DNA of 64,000 bases, from positions 77,001-141,000 of the forward strand of contig JACEEZ010002650.1 in assembly GCA_016584305.1 (NCBI GenBank), read 5' to 3'. The stretch is from Chionoecetes opilio. Its lineage: Eukaryota > Arthropoda > Malacostraca > Decapoda > Majidae. Position numbers and translations under genes: made by a program. Each line of letters opens with the position of its first letter. Within the stretch, counting starts at the first letter, position 1. Below, piece by piece: positions 23,174 to 34,510 of this stretch. Below the pieces are notes generated by a model. It was not told where the DNA came from and did no database searches. It saw only the letters and a program-made list of their open reading frames with translations.

Positions 23174-24063
23174 AGTAATCGTCCAGACCCATTTTTTCTT
23201 TGCGTAATTATGTTGAATGTTCATTCAAACTACCTAATCCACAAAAAAATATTCATTTTCACGCCTTATTTCCCTAAAAACATGACTTTTGTAAATAGCG
23301 CGGGAAAAACAACAGCCACATTCCAGCCGTGGCGCGAAACTTGCTGGCGACGTCACACGAGTGAGCCTCCCAGCCCCGCCCGACACACACACGGAGACTG
23401 AGAAAAATGTAGTACTTGGGGAATTTTGGGTGCTTCTGGTATATTTTTTGTGCGACACGGCACATACTTGCATCCTGCATGGGCACGGCAAGAAAGCCGT
23501 GCCATTCCCATGAGCTTAGCACCCATTCACAACCCACACGGCGACGATATATGTGTGCAGACCTTTGGAGCGACGGGGAGCGGCTGGTAGTAGCCAGGGT
23601 ACTGCAGCCCTCTCATATCGGTGGCCTTGCACCTACCCGCCGCTCCCCGCCGCTTGCCGCCGCGGCACACATCTGCACACATATATCGTCGCCCCACAGT
23701 TTGCAAATGGGTGCTAAGCTCTCGGTAAAGGCACAGCCCCCACGCTGCACCCACACAGGATGCAAGTACATGCCACATCGCACACAAAAAAATATCAGAA
23801 ACACCCAAAATTCCCCAAGTACTACATTTTTCTCAGAGTCTCCGCGCATATGTATCAGGCGGTGCTGGGAGGCTCCCTGTTGTGACGTCTGCTGATAAAC
23901 AGTTGTGTTTTGAGAGCACGGGGAATTTACAGATTTTGAATGCGGATCATTTAAAAACGGGTGACTGGATGCAAAATGTGACAACATATTGTTGATATAC
24001 TCGATCATGGCTATATTTTGACTGCATTAAATCAGGAATGATGAAATGGTCTGGACGATTACT
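23174..24063. mobile_element. Kolobok-like element, 890 bp, TTAA duplication
   Basis: TTAA flanks both ends (23170-23173, 24064-24067). Termini are AGTAATCGTCCAGACC and its complement. The two halves are imperfect inverted copies of each other. Each half contains a decayed THAP-like exon related to the one at 17861. There is no intact transposase. Confidence 0.8.
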
Positions 24064-24400
24064 TTAAGTCATAGGAAAGTGGAAAAATAGAAACAGGAAG
24101 AGAGTTCCAGAGTTTACCAGTGAAAGGGATGAAAGAGTAAAGATACTGATTAACTCTTGCATTAGGGAGATGGACAGAATTGGAATGAGAATGAGTAGAA
24201 AGTCTTGTGCAGCGAGGCCGCGGGAGTGGGGGAGGCATGCAGTTAGCAAGTTCAGAAGAGCAGTGAGTATGAAACTAACGGTAGAAGAGAGCAAGAGAAG
24301 CAACAGAGAGGTGGAGAGAACAGAGGAGAGGAGACACCAAAAGACTTTTTGGATAGGTGAAGATAATATCAGATGGACAAGACACAAGAGTTAACAGAAG

Positions 24401-24515
24401 TGCAATTTTTTCGAAGTGCATTTTTTCGAAGCGCATTTTTTAAGTACATTTTTCTTAGTGCATTATTTCGAATTGCATTTCTTTCGAAGTGAGTTTTTTC
24501 GAATTCCATTTTTGT
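24401..24515. repeat. TTTTTTCGAAGTGCA minisatellite (copy A)
   Basis: Tandem 15-17-bp units of TTTTTCGAAGTGCAT with drift (TTAAGTACAT, TCGAATTGCAT). The homologous longer array is at 29104-29290. Confidence 0.85.
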
Positions 24516-24667
24516 GTCTTTGGCCAGTCCTTTGTGATGTAAAAAAAAAGTATTTATAAGACCCGAGGTTGGTCAGATTTCAGTATTGAAAAAAGCATTG
24601 GGAATATACAATCTATATGACTGCTACATCACGCCAAAGCTCTCTTTTTCTTAGGGTTTAACTCCTA

Positions 24668-25446
24668 TAGCGCGTTTTCGCGACCGCTCTGGCCCGGTCT
24701 GGACTGGACTAGCCCCGGGCGGCCACTGTTTTCGCTAGGCGGATTGGACCGGGCTGGAAAGTGGAACGGGCGAGACTGGGCCAGGTTGGACTAGTGTGGG
24801 GAGAACTGGCGCATGCGCACTACAGTCAGCGGGGTAGACGACCAGGAGCTACTCGTGCTGCTGATAAGACATGAAACACCATGATGGCCGACCATAAGAT
24901 TAAAGTCATTTCACGAAAAATTACAATATTCGCAATTTGCTGAAACAACATCTTGGGAAATTAATGTACCGTCAACAACACTATAGTCGCCACTGCACTA
25001 ATGTCACCAGGCGCCATATATTACGAATTTTAGCATCACTACAAACTTATATGTGTCACTGAAGACATGTAGCTATAGTGTTATGTAGATAATGTAAGCT
25101 ACGTACTGTGCACGTGATGTGATCTGTAGTGATGCTAAAACTCGTAATATATGCCCCCCTGCGACATTAGTGCAGTGGCGACTATAGATAGTGTTATTAA
25201 CGGTAAATTAAATTAAATTTCACCATTATTTTTTCAGTCATCCCTGCTACTTGACTTCCCATTGAGTAAAAACGCGCGCTTTTAAAAAAGTTTGGATTTC
25301 TGCAAGGAGGACCGCCCACTCGATCCCCCAGCCAATATGACGAATGGGACGGGGCCAGTCTCGATGCATTTTCGCGAGCATCAGTCCAGTCTGCACCGGT
25401 CTGAACTAGACAGGACCAGGGTGGTGAAAGTCGCGAAAACGCGCTA
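24668..25446. mobile_element. 779-bp MITE with 3-bp CTA duplication (Harbinger-type?)
   Basis: CTA at 24665-24667 and 25447-25449 flanks the termini TAGCGCGTTTTCGCGA and TCGCGAAAACGCGCTA. Copy B has the uninterrupted site AACTCCTACTGATG, so the insertion and 3-bp duplication are confirmed by comparison. A 3-bp TSD suggests PIF/Harbinger; there is no coding. A TA-flanked MITE is nested inside at 24969-25203. Confidence 0.8.
24969..25203. mobile_element. 235-bp TA-flanked MITE nested in the CTA element
   Basis: TA CCGTCAACAACACTATAGTCGCC faces GGCGACTATAGATAGTGTTATTAACGG TA. Both arms also carry words of CGTAATATATGG.GCC and TAGCATCACTAC. The element at 27559-28033 has the same sequence words and ends. 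Confidence 0.7.
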
Positions 25447-25814
25447 CTACTGATTAAAATTAAAATAATAACGAAGTTGAACCCCAACTCAGATTGTTTA
25501 AATTTTATTTTAATTTCATGTTTCAAAAGTTATCCTAAGCAAATTACCGGAGCCATTTCGTAGAGCACAGTGTCTCACATCTTATATTCATTATACTCAT
25601 AAATAAATCGAAAATTATCCAATAAAAATTTAAAGATCTCTTGGCTGGGCTAAGCCCCCAATGTTTCAAGATCCTAAATACGCCCCTGCGGTACAGTAAG
25701 TACTATGTGTTCAGAGTCCTATCTCAGAATCCCGTGAGTTCATTATCAGTTCCCGAAAGCTCCCATGCTGATTGACGTTTGAAAGTCTCTGAAGGATTTC
25801 TGTTACTGTGTTAT

Positions 25815-26454
25815 AGACTACCTTAGTGAGCTCGATCTGTCATCTGGTGGCCGTCTGGGAACTACACGCGGAGCTAGAATGTCGGGTCTCGGGGTGTCGG
25901 GCTCGACTTATTTTCTATTATTCCCTACCAAACCAGCTACAATTAAGTGTTGTCATGGTCAACATAGGCTTATGCAAAATGGAAATATACGAGTTTTACA
26001 TTATTCATGGAGTTATAATGAGGATTGTTGGCAAAATAGAAGCATTCGATCACAGGTGTCCTACAACATTCTACTAAATACTGCAAAGGAATGCTTCAAG
26101 GCAGGTGCATGGGTTAATATTACCTCCATGTATGCAAAGAGAAGGTAATATTAACCCATGCACCCGCCTTGAAGCATTCCTTTACAGTATTTAGTAGAAT
26201 GTTGTAGGACACCTGTGATCGAATGCTTCTATTTTGCCAACAATCCTCATTATAACGCCATGAATAATGTAAAACTCGTATATTTCCATTTTGCATAAGC
26301 CTATGTTGACCATGACAACACTTAATTGTAGCTGGTTTGGTAGGGAATAAAAAAAAATAAGTCGAGCCCGACACCCCGAGACCCGACATTCTAGCTCCGC
26401 GTGTAGTTCCCAGACGGCCACCAGATGGACAGATCGAGCTCACTAAGGTAGTCT
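25815..26454. mobile_element. 640-bp palindromic MITE with 2-bp duplication
   Basis: Two arms of about 310 bp are near-perfect complements around a short loop (TCCATGTATGCAAAGAGA near 26125). Ends are AGACTACCTTAGTGAGC and its complement. Copy B at 29801-29814 (CTGTGTTATTGCTG) is the empty site, giving a 2-bp AT (or TA) duplication as in Tc1/mariner-type elements. Mirrored reading frames inside are artefacts. Confidence 0.85.
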
Positions 26455-26583
26455 ATTGCTGTGACCTGAAAAACCAAAACCGCCAGATTTCTCTCTAGCC
26501 GCTGGATGGTAATTTTTTCCGGCATCGGCTGATTGCCTTTTCAGGCAGGCCTGATTTCTTATTATTGCTACTGAAATAATAGT

Positions 26584-27556
26584 TTTGGTGGTGTTAGATG
26601 CTTGTTTCGTTTTTCAAGACATTACGTGAAGCATAAGTGCAACAAGATGTATAGGTTTACACGGTCATATCGCTAGAACCTGCAATAACTTTTTTTTTTT
26701 TTTTAACTGACATAAGTTTATTCAGATTTCTTACAATGAAGAACATTTCGGTAGCCCCCTGGCTGCGCCACTGCCTCCATACAAGCGCAAACGCCAGTCG
26801 TACACCCAAGATACATTGAGAAATGGGAAAGTGACGACAAATTTTTGGTTGGCTTATAAGTAGAGGCCCTCTGTATTTCCATTGCAAATTTGCAATTCTG
26901 ACGGAAAAACTGATATAAAGTCGACAGGGAAATACAAAGATAAAGAGAGAAATGTTTTAGGTAAATATAGGGAAATTTTGGCAGCTCGATCTGGTAGCAT
27001 TGGTGTGTCAGATTCCCTTTGAGAGACTAGACGTAAGCGTGCGACCTCTCTCTGGTAAAATAATTTTCTCGAGTTTAAGATAGGTTTATTAATTAAAATG
27101 TGATTTTCACAAATAATTCCTGGGCCATAGCCTTCACAATTTCAGCAAAAAGAAAATTCACCGGATTTGCATGAAACGTTGTTCATAGTGGCTTTTGTTC
27201 ATGGTGATCACGATTCTGGTCTTCGTTTTCCAATATTTGCTTGAAAAAACAATTTTTGAGCCTTTGTAAGCTTATTTACCCCCCCCCCCGTAAATCTATA
27301 TTGTACGCCCTTTCAAAAACAAACTATGCTTCTGTGACAAAATTATATAGAACATGAATTATTGTTCTTCGGATGATGTACAATTGGTATTGAGATCATG
27401 TTTACGTCTGTATGATAATAAAACTACTATTTTTTAGGCTGCTTATAATGGTCAAAATACTACCTTTATTGCGTTTCCCTATTTTTACTATGTAACTATT
27501 AAGCATAGACCAAATATGCCATGGATACTTTTTGTTAAGCTGAAAGAGATCTACCC
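26584..27556. other. No gene recognised; hAT-like terminus at 26748-26775
   Basis: On the minus strand the word CAGTGGCGCAGCCAGGGGG begins near 26775 and resembles a hAT-type end; no partner end was found. A T tract lies at 26691-26704 and a C tract near 27281. No reading frame is convincing. Confidence 0.4.
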
Positions 27557-27558
27557 TA

Positions 27559-28033
27559 CCGTAGATAACAGTTAGGTCGCCAGGACAACTTTTTTTTCTG
27601 TTTACAGACGTGTGGTGGCGTTCATACTTACATTTCTACATCCATGATTTCAGGACAGTTAGAAGGGGCTATCTGGAGAATCTGTGTCATTTTGTGTCTT
27701 CATCTGTGTCATAGTATGGCTATAAATGAACAAATTACAAAAATATCTACAAATGGCTACCAACAGTAGAGTCGCCATCTAGTGTTTATTTACTGAGTGT
27801 CGTACCGCTGTCGTCGTCGCCCGAAATAAAAACGCGTAGTGAAATTTGAAACCGTATATACTTGCAGATACAAAGCATAAAACAACGCTGAAACAGGGTA
27901 GATTATACAGTTATGATATAAACTACTGTGTATCATCGTCAGTGGCACATAAAAATCAGTAGTGATGCTATAATTCGTAATATATGGCGCCTGGCGACAT
28001 CACTGCAGGTGGCGACTTTACTGTTATCTACGG
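27559..28033. mobile_element. 475-bp TA-flanked MITE
   Basis: TA flanks (27557-27558, 28034-28035) and ends CCGTAGATAACAGT / ACTGTTATCTACGG. It shares internal words with the nested MITE at 24969-25203. A Helitron fragment lies inside it at 27612-27690. Confidence 0.7.
27612..27690 (+). mobile_element. Helitron fragment
   Basis: Matches the internal segment of the four Helitron copies from GCGTTCATACTTACATTTC through ATGATTTCAGGACAG to CTATCTGGAGAATCTGTGT. It has neither the TC nor the CTAG end. Confidence 0.7.
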
Positions 28034-28429
28034 TAAGCCACTATCCGTTTCTTTTTTGCTTATACCGATCTGGAGATATAACAGGTTTTTTTATATTTTG
28101 CGCAACTTTGTGGTGTTCAATTTCCAGCAGCTTATTGATGCATCATACATCTATCTTTTATCCGCCAAACTTTTTGTTTATATCTTGATCGAGAGCATAT
28201 CTGCAGGAATCGTATGCCACTGCAGCATGCTCATCATTTCTTATTCGCAAGAGTTTTACGCATGTATGACTCCGTCCCCTTGATTTCAGGAATATTTTTT
28301 TCGGGATATATGCCCTAAAAACACACTTGATGCGATCATTTATCAATGGAATTTTAATCTGCTTACACCACAGGGAAGCCTGTTGAAAACGAGATTTATT
28401 TTCATCAAAAACGTTTTCTCGAAAAAAAA
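28034..28429. other. No gene recognised
   Basis: The frame 27984-28283 is hydrophobic and could suggest a membrane protein exon, but half of it is MITE sequence and no family motif is visible. Confidence 0.4.
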
Positions 28430-29934
28430 TCCTGTTCTCGAGATAATAGGGAAACATTGCTTTTCCCAATTTTCCGCAGCCTCGTACTGATACATTCCAC
28501 GGCTAACGGTTTTTTGTTAGAACAAAGACGCTTCAGTCTGTCACAGTGCTGCCAGATGCAGGGAAATTTCCGTTTAAGGGAAATTCAGATCACTACAGTA
28601 AAACAGGGAAGAAAATTGAATATATACCAAAATATTAGGAAATTCGAAAGATACGGAGAATATATAAACGTTTTGTGTATATATCTCAAATTGAGAGAGA
28701 CATTTGCTGTAAATCCTGAAATAGCCGTATCGTTCTCGTCCGGTTTTCGTACAGTGTCGGTACACTGGCAGGGGCGTATTTAGTTAGGCCTGGGCATTGG
28801 GGGCTATAGCCCCGAATGTTTTATGAATAGCCCTGGATCTCAAATACCATTTTTTATCTTTTTTTTTTCTTTTCTTTTTTTTCTCTCACTAAAATAAGAT
28901 AAACTCTGACTGGGGCCAACATAACATTATAGTAAAAAACTAGATATTTGGCTAGATGTTACTTAGCGTATGCTGATGGCATCCTTTTTATGAGCAGGAC
29001 ATGAGAGAGGGAGAGAACAGAGGCGATGAGTGCATGAGAGGAGACACCAAAAGACCTTTTGGATAGGTGAAGAAGAGAATATCAGATGGACAAGACACAG
29101 AGTTAAGAAGAAGTGCAATTTTTTCGAAGTGCATTTTTTCGAAGTGCATTTTTTTCAAAGTGCATTTTTTTAAGTACATTTCTCTTAGTGCATTTTTTTC
29201 GAAGTGTATTTATTTCGAAGTGCATTTTTTTCGAAGTGTATTTTTTTCGAAGTGCATTTTTTCAAATTGCATTTTTTTCGAAGTGAATTTTTGTGTGTCT
29301 TTGGCCAGTCCTTTGTGATGTAAAAAAAAAAGTAGTTATAAGACCGAGGTTGGTCAGATTTCAGTATTGAGCAAAGCATTGATAATATACAATCTATATG
29401 ACTGCTTCATCACGCCAAAGCTCTCTTTTTCTTAGGGTTTAACTCCTACTGATGAAAATAAAAATAATAAAAAAGTTGAACTCCAACTCAGATTGTTTTA
29501 ATTTAATTTTAATTTCATGTTTCGAAAGTTATCCTAAGCAAATTACCGGAGCCTTTTGGTAGAGCACAGTGTCTCACATCTTATATTCATTATACTCATA
29601 AATAAATCGATAATTATCCAGTAAAAATTTAAAGATCTCTTGGCTGGGCTAAGCCCCCAATGTTTCAGGATCCTAAATACGCCCCTGCGGTACAGTACTA
29701 CGTGTTCAGAGTCCTATCTCAGAATCTCGTGAGTTCATTATCAGTTCCCGAAAGCTTCTGTGCTGATTGACGTTTGGAAGTCTCTGAAGGATTTATGTTA
29801 CTGTGTTATTGCTGTGACCTGAAAAACCCAAACCGCCAGATTTCTCGCTAGCCGCTGGATGGTCAATTTTTCCGCCATCAACTGATTGCCTTTTCAGGCC
29901 TGATTTCTTATTTTTGCTACTGAAATAATAGTTC
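28430..29934 (+). repeat. Composite repeat, copy B (1.5 kb)
   Basis: Homologous to copy A end to end but without its three extra blocks. It preserves empty sites for the CTA element (near 29446) and the palindromic MITE (29801-29814). Positions 28986-29060 correspond to the LINE block of A, reduced to a short remnant. Confidence 0.8.
29104..29290. repeat. TTTTTTCGAAGTGCA minisatellite (copy B)
   Basis: About eleven units of TTTTTTCGAAGTGCAT with variants TTAAGTACAT and TCAAATTGCAT. Lys-rich frames on the minus strand are repeat translations. Confidence 0.85.
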
Positions 29935-30501
29935 ACACAAAAAAATCCACTGACGATGACTTAGGATGGACTGATCGAAATAAGATGTATATAGAAAAAT
30001 TGTAAATAAGTATACAGCAAAGTGAAACCAAACCGAATAAATGACAATATCTTGTTATCGTGTTAAAATTATACTCAAACCATGCAACGGAAACCCCTCC
30101 CATCCCGCACCCTGTGCACATGTGGTCTGCCGCAGTTTTGCCACACGTACGATAATTATCGTACATGTACGATAAATTTACCTCCGGTTACATCCTTATG
30201 AAGCTGAAAGCCTCTCATATTCGAAGGCACTTATTTTTGGTACTGTCCACCCTCTCTTGTTCAACAGGTATATAGGAGAATTTGTGCATTGTCTATTGGT
30301 GGCAGGTGATGGATGATGAACGTGTGTAATGGGGTTCCAGATGTCAATTGTTTTGAGGCCTCTTCCATTTGTGCCCAAGCTGCATGAACGAGTTCTTTCA
30401 GTTCAGGGTTGAGTTCTGGGTTCAGGGTTGGGTTCGCGTGTCACAAATGGAACGCAAAAACCCCGTCTTTTGTTTACAAACATACTCAGCTGTCGAGGCA
30501 A

Positions 30502-30505
<4 letters not shown>
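29935..30505. other. No gene; partial hAT-type terminus at 30131-30185
   Basis: CAGTTTTGCCACACGTACGATAATTATCGTACATGTACGA resembles the left end of the hAT element at 45993, so one end of a related copy is present. The rest shows no gene. Confidence 0.45.
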
Positions 30506-30540
<35 letters not shown>

Positions 30541-30575
30541 GAGAGAGAGAGAGAGAGATACCGAGAGAGAGAGAG

Positions 30576-30606
<31 letters not shown>

Positions 30607-30705
30607 ACGAGAGAGAGAGATAACAAGAGATAACGAGAGAGATAGCGAGATAACAAGAGATAGAGAGAGAGGTAGCGAGAGATAACGAGAGATAACGAGA
30701 GATAT
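30506..30705. repeat. (GA)n-rich microsatellite with GATAACGAGA interruptions
   Basis: About 200 bp of GAGAGA interrupted by GATAACGAGA and GATACCGAGA. Arg-Glu repeat frames are artefacts. Confidence 0.95.
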
Positions 30706-33373
30706 AACTCAGCTAGCAGCTATGTGAAGGGATCATATCAAGTTTAAGATCGCGGGAAAGCATGGCCTCCACCAGCCATGTATGCCTCTTTTATGCCGTC
30801 TGACATCCTCTCCGACTCGTGCATGCGGAAAACCCTTCACGATAAGAGAAATAGGGCCCAAGGCGACCATTGTTTGTTATGAACTGAAAACTCTACCCAA
30901 GCTACCCACCTCTCAATGTGAGTAGAGAAAGTTCACGGGTTTTGCTGAGTCACTACGCGCTTTGTCTCGGACCCAGGTTTTCGTGCGCAAATGGAACGCC
31001 TGAATTCTTGGGTTCCGTGAACTGGTTCTTGAAATGTCGCAAATGGAAGAGGCCTTTGGTGCCGCCGCCCGCGGAAGCTGTCGTACTTAATACTGATATG
31101 TTCAATTTTCTTAATCTATCTTTCAATAATAAATGGCCCATGGAAAAAAAACTACCAAAAATATATCTTTATTTTTGGAAGTAATTATGTTTCACTTAAT
31201 ACAGTAACTATATTTCCGCCTGGTACTTGGTAATGGCAGGACGACTGTACAGACTCCCGAGATTATCATCGAGTTGATGACTGCTCCTATTACCCAAAAG
31301 CTAGTGTGTGACCAAAACTGCGCTCTGCAACCAATTATGTACTGAGCTGGAGTGACTTTCAATAAAATGTCCCGCCTTTCAAACTCTTCAAAAGGGTTCA
31401 AACCCCTCAAAGGGCTTGCATACCAAAAACTCGCCCACCACATACACACTGTAGTTAGAATCTACTGTTTTTTGGGGGTAATCATACATAAATAGAGAAT
31501 GCTAGTTTACTTCTTACGTGCTACATAACACAATTCTTGAACATCACCGAGACACTGCACTTCAACATACCACAAAATAACCAGACACTGGTTATGTCCT
31601 CAGCACCCGACAGTAACTAATGCTATAACTCCTTCGCTCTTACCACTTCACACAATCTTCCTGCGGCCGTCCCTGTTACATCCATGTCACGGCCAACCTT
31701 CACAATATCAGTCAGATATAATTCCAACTTATACATGGCAATGCATAGCTCACTTGCCGGAAATCCACTTGCCACTTCTCACCGATACCCCTTCATCTGC
31801 AGCTTCAGACCAGGCACAAATATCCACCGAGGTCTGGATGGAGTACCCTTGTAGCATCCCAAGGTCATTTCCATCCCCACAATTGGATCCCTCCTTGCTT
31901 AACACAGAAAACTCCTGCTTTGGCAGTGGTAGGCCTCCTCAAGCAATGGTAGACCTCATTCCGTCAACAGGCCAACCATCCCTCGTATACACAACAAATT
32001 TCCTCCAGACTCCAGTAAAACGTCCTCTTAATCGACCAACCAACTCTCTTCCCGCGCTATCCAGCCAGCCGCTTGCAAACAAGCTAAACGAAAAAACAAC
32101 AGAGCAGAGATTCCGTCCGCTCACCTATTTTAAATCCTTACAATAATAAGCAACTTTAATACAATAGTTTGATGCTATTTCAAACAAACAGAGAGGAGGA
32201 AAAAAACCACGAACCTTGTTTGTCTGTAAGTGTGCAATGTTTACAATAATTTGGGCCCCTAAAATGTATATATGCCTGAAATATATTCACATTCTTATAG
32301 CTACATTATCATACTCCCCAAAGAAGAGAGCATATATTATTACATCCTTGATACGATGGCATAATTACACTGTCTGACTTGAAGAAAAATTTGAGTACAA
32401 AATGTCAAATTTAGTAATATGCCAATAAATATTTATATGCACCTTTAAAGTGAATTGAACCCTTTATAAGTTAAATCTTTGAGTCTACCAAGTCTCTTGT
32501 TTATGAATTTTCTGCTGAACGAAGGATATACTCTTGGAAACTGTAATCCATCAACGTTTCACTACACAAGTTGAAATATGTAACAAACACAGATGACACC
32601 AAAAAAGTGACTTGCTTCCTACATGATCATTATCCCATTGTATTACGAGCTGTCTCATCAGTGTTTTTTGCCAATGAATCTAGTTGTACCTCTTGTGATA
32701 ATAAACTTTGGTAACAACGCCATCGTTTATGACTTGTGAACGTTCATCCCAATATTTTATGTATGGGCTTTCACCATAACCATATAAGAACATAAGCACA
32801 TAGGAAAATAAGGAAGCTACAAGAAGCCGTGAGACCTGCACGTGGTAGTTCCTGTAACATATATACGTATATGCCATTGCTTGGAGGAGAGACTCAAGTG
32901 GCATTCATGTGTGGAGATTGATGGATTGGTAGCAGTGATGCTGTACAATATGTACCATAGATCAGGGGAAATTATTCATTTTGGTTTATCAAATTGATTA
33001 ATGATAGTATTGGGAAAAAACTGCATATTCATGGTATGACAAAATATATCCAGACTTGCCTACCAAGGATGATGGAACTGTACATACTATGTGTAGGGAA
33101 TCTTTTTGACAACGTTCAGCAAAGTCTTGCCACTAATCCCTAATGGCTTTGAGAAACGAAAGCGTTGACACCTATACCCTTGCAATATATGTCCATCACT
33201 TCTTTAAAGAGTCAAATAGGGTCGGTCCCTAAAACGTATTTCCTTTCTTAATGTGTGATTATAGAGGCAAACTACCATTCCTGCTGCATCGTCAACACTG
33301 ACAAACCTCAGCGGGTGTTATGTAATGCAGAAATAATAAAAAAAAATTATCGGTTAATTAGCTTACGACTATC
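30706..33373. other. No gene recognised (2.7 kb)
   Basis: The longest frame, 31754-32146 plus (130 codons, Pro/Ser/Leu-rich), matches no family I know and has no flanking splice logic. A minus-strand frame at 31192-31449 is also unplaced. At 32785-32860 there is a short dispersed repeat (AAGAACATAAG...GAAGCTACAAGAAGCC...CACGTGGTAGTTCCTGT) that recurs at 60361-60424. Confidence 0.4.
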
Positions 33374-33381
33374 CCCTAGGC

Positions 33382-33676
33382 CAGTGGTTCTCAACTGGTG
33401 GTCCATGATGACTTTTTTAGTGGTCCACAGGACGTTCACGATATTTGGAAATGAACTTAAATATATTTGAAACCAAAATGTTAGCTGTCTAATATCATAT
33501 AATTTATTCTGAAAATTATGTTTACTTTGTATTTATAGGAAATATATTTATAAGCAAAATGTTTGCTCTCTACCCTTTTTTTTAATCATATTTCTAAAGT
33601 CTAAAAGGATATGGTCCATGATTTTTTTTTCAATTAGGCTTGTGGTCCATGGCTTGAAACGAGTTGAGAGCCACTA
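33382..33676. mobile_element. hAT-type MITE, 295 bp, 8-bp duplication
   Basis: Starts CAGTGGTTCTCAACTGGTGG and ends with the complement GAGTTGAGAGCCACTA. Flanks CCCTAGGC (33374-33381) and CCTTAGGC (33677-33684) match at 7 of 8 bases. CAGTGGTTCTCAA is a typical hAT terminus. No coding. Confidence 0.85.
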
Positions 33677-33814
33677 CCTTAGGCGGTTGCAAATCCTGGC
33701 AAGTTAGGACCATGACGTTACGACATGGCGCCCAAATATGTTTGGAGAATCCTTGCACATGGTACTTATAGTAGTATGGTTATACTTATAGCATGTATAG
33801 AGTAAAATTTCAGT

Positions 33815-34510
33815 GTGGTTTACACGGGGTGTAAAATTTTGGCCGCTGTGTGTTTCCTGATTGTTTGAACCATGAACAACTGATTTGGAAGGGTGGCAGA
33901 AAAAATTGAACATTAGGGGGGGCGGTGGGGAGCCCGCGTCCCCGGTAGAGGTCCGAAAATCCAACGCGCCACATACTTAATGTATTGTAGCAATCAGAAG
34001 ACTCACAGATATAATGAAATTATAATTTTATATGTTTGAAGGCATGATGAATCTGATTATACCACTGTATCTCCAATCTGAAGTGTATAATAAGCGGTAG
34101 AGCTATGTTCCGACAGAAAAATCTCCTAGGAATTATGATAATTATATTTTAAATGCCATTTACGGCCATATATATAGATATATGTAAACATAACTAGGGA
34201 CAAATGTAAAGCAGCATTTTATCAGCTATGATAAACCTGCTATGACACCTGAATGATAACTCTTAAGTTAATTTATAGCATATTAAGATTAAATTAAGCA
34301 CGAGTCATTTCTGACTACCAGGGGTGAGGTGTCACGCACTGATGGGAACAATGCTCGACTGTAGGTTACATTAAATATTGAGTTAGTTAGGTATTATTTG
34401 GTATTCTTAAATCATTAAACTTAGGCTAAATTGACTATTGTTACACCTTCATACTGTACGTATGTAGCTACATTAATGCACACATAAATTATTCAAGTAT
34501 ACTATGTAGG
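33815..34510 (+). repeat. Left arm of a large inverted repeat
   Basis: Segments of this arm reappear as reverse complements at 36017-36089, 36796-36893, 37277-37374 and 38128-38455. The arm itself is continuous and therefore gives the original order. It holds no reading frame of note. Confidence 0.8.

Larger units (their letters stand above)
22939..24330 (-). pseudogene. LINE 3' end with 87-nt poly(A), split by a Kolobok-like element
   Basis: On the minus strand a frame from about 24240 reads CMPPPLPRPRCTRLSTHSH and continues to FIPFTGKLWNSLP and FPLSYDL. It is cut at a TTAA by the 890-bp element at 23174-24063, resumes as LFKRRVTRHLPN, and ends in 3' UTR and a T87 run on the plus strand (22939-23025), i.e. 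a poly(A) tail. This is the C-terminal tail of a LINE reverse transcriptase of a type I recall as abundant in crab genomes. The 5' part is truncated. Confidence 0.75.
22366..26583 (+). repeat. Composite repeat, copy A (4.2 kb with insertions)
   Basis: From TTCTCGAG.TAATAGGGAAACATTGC to GCTACTGAAATAATAGTT this matches copy B (28430-29934). Copy A carries extra segments relative to B: a LINE/Kolobok block (about 22928-24310), a CTA-flanked element (24668-25446) and a palindromic MITE (25815-26454). Inside both copies the motifs CAGGGGCGTATTTAG and CTAAATACGCCCCTG face each other (22703 and 25675 in A), resembling hAT-type termini, but without a clean 8-bp duplication. Confidence 0.8.

Noticed and set aside
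27984..28283. Hydrophobic frame that might be a gustatory-type receptor exon
   Set aside because: It begins inside a MITE and lacks any diagnostic motif; insufficient evidence.
31754..32146. 130-codon Pro/Ser-rich frame
   Set aside because: It is the longest frame of its region, but composition is unremarkable and no homology or gene context is seen.
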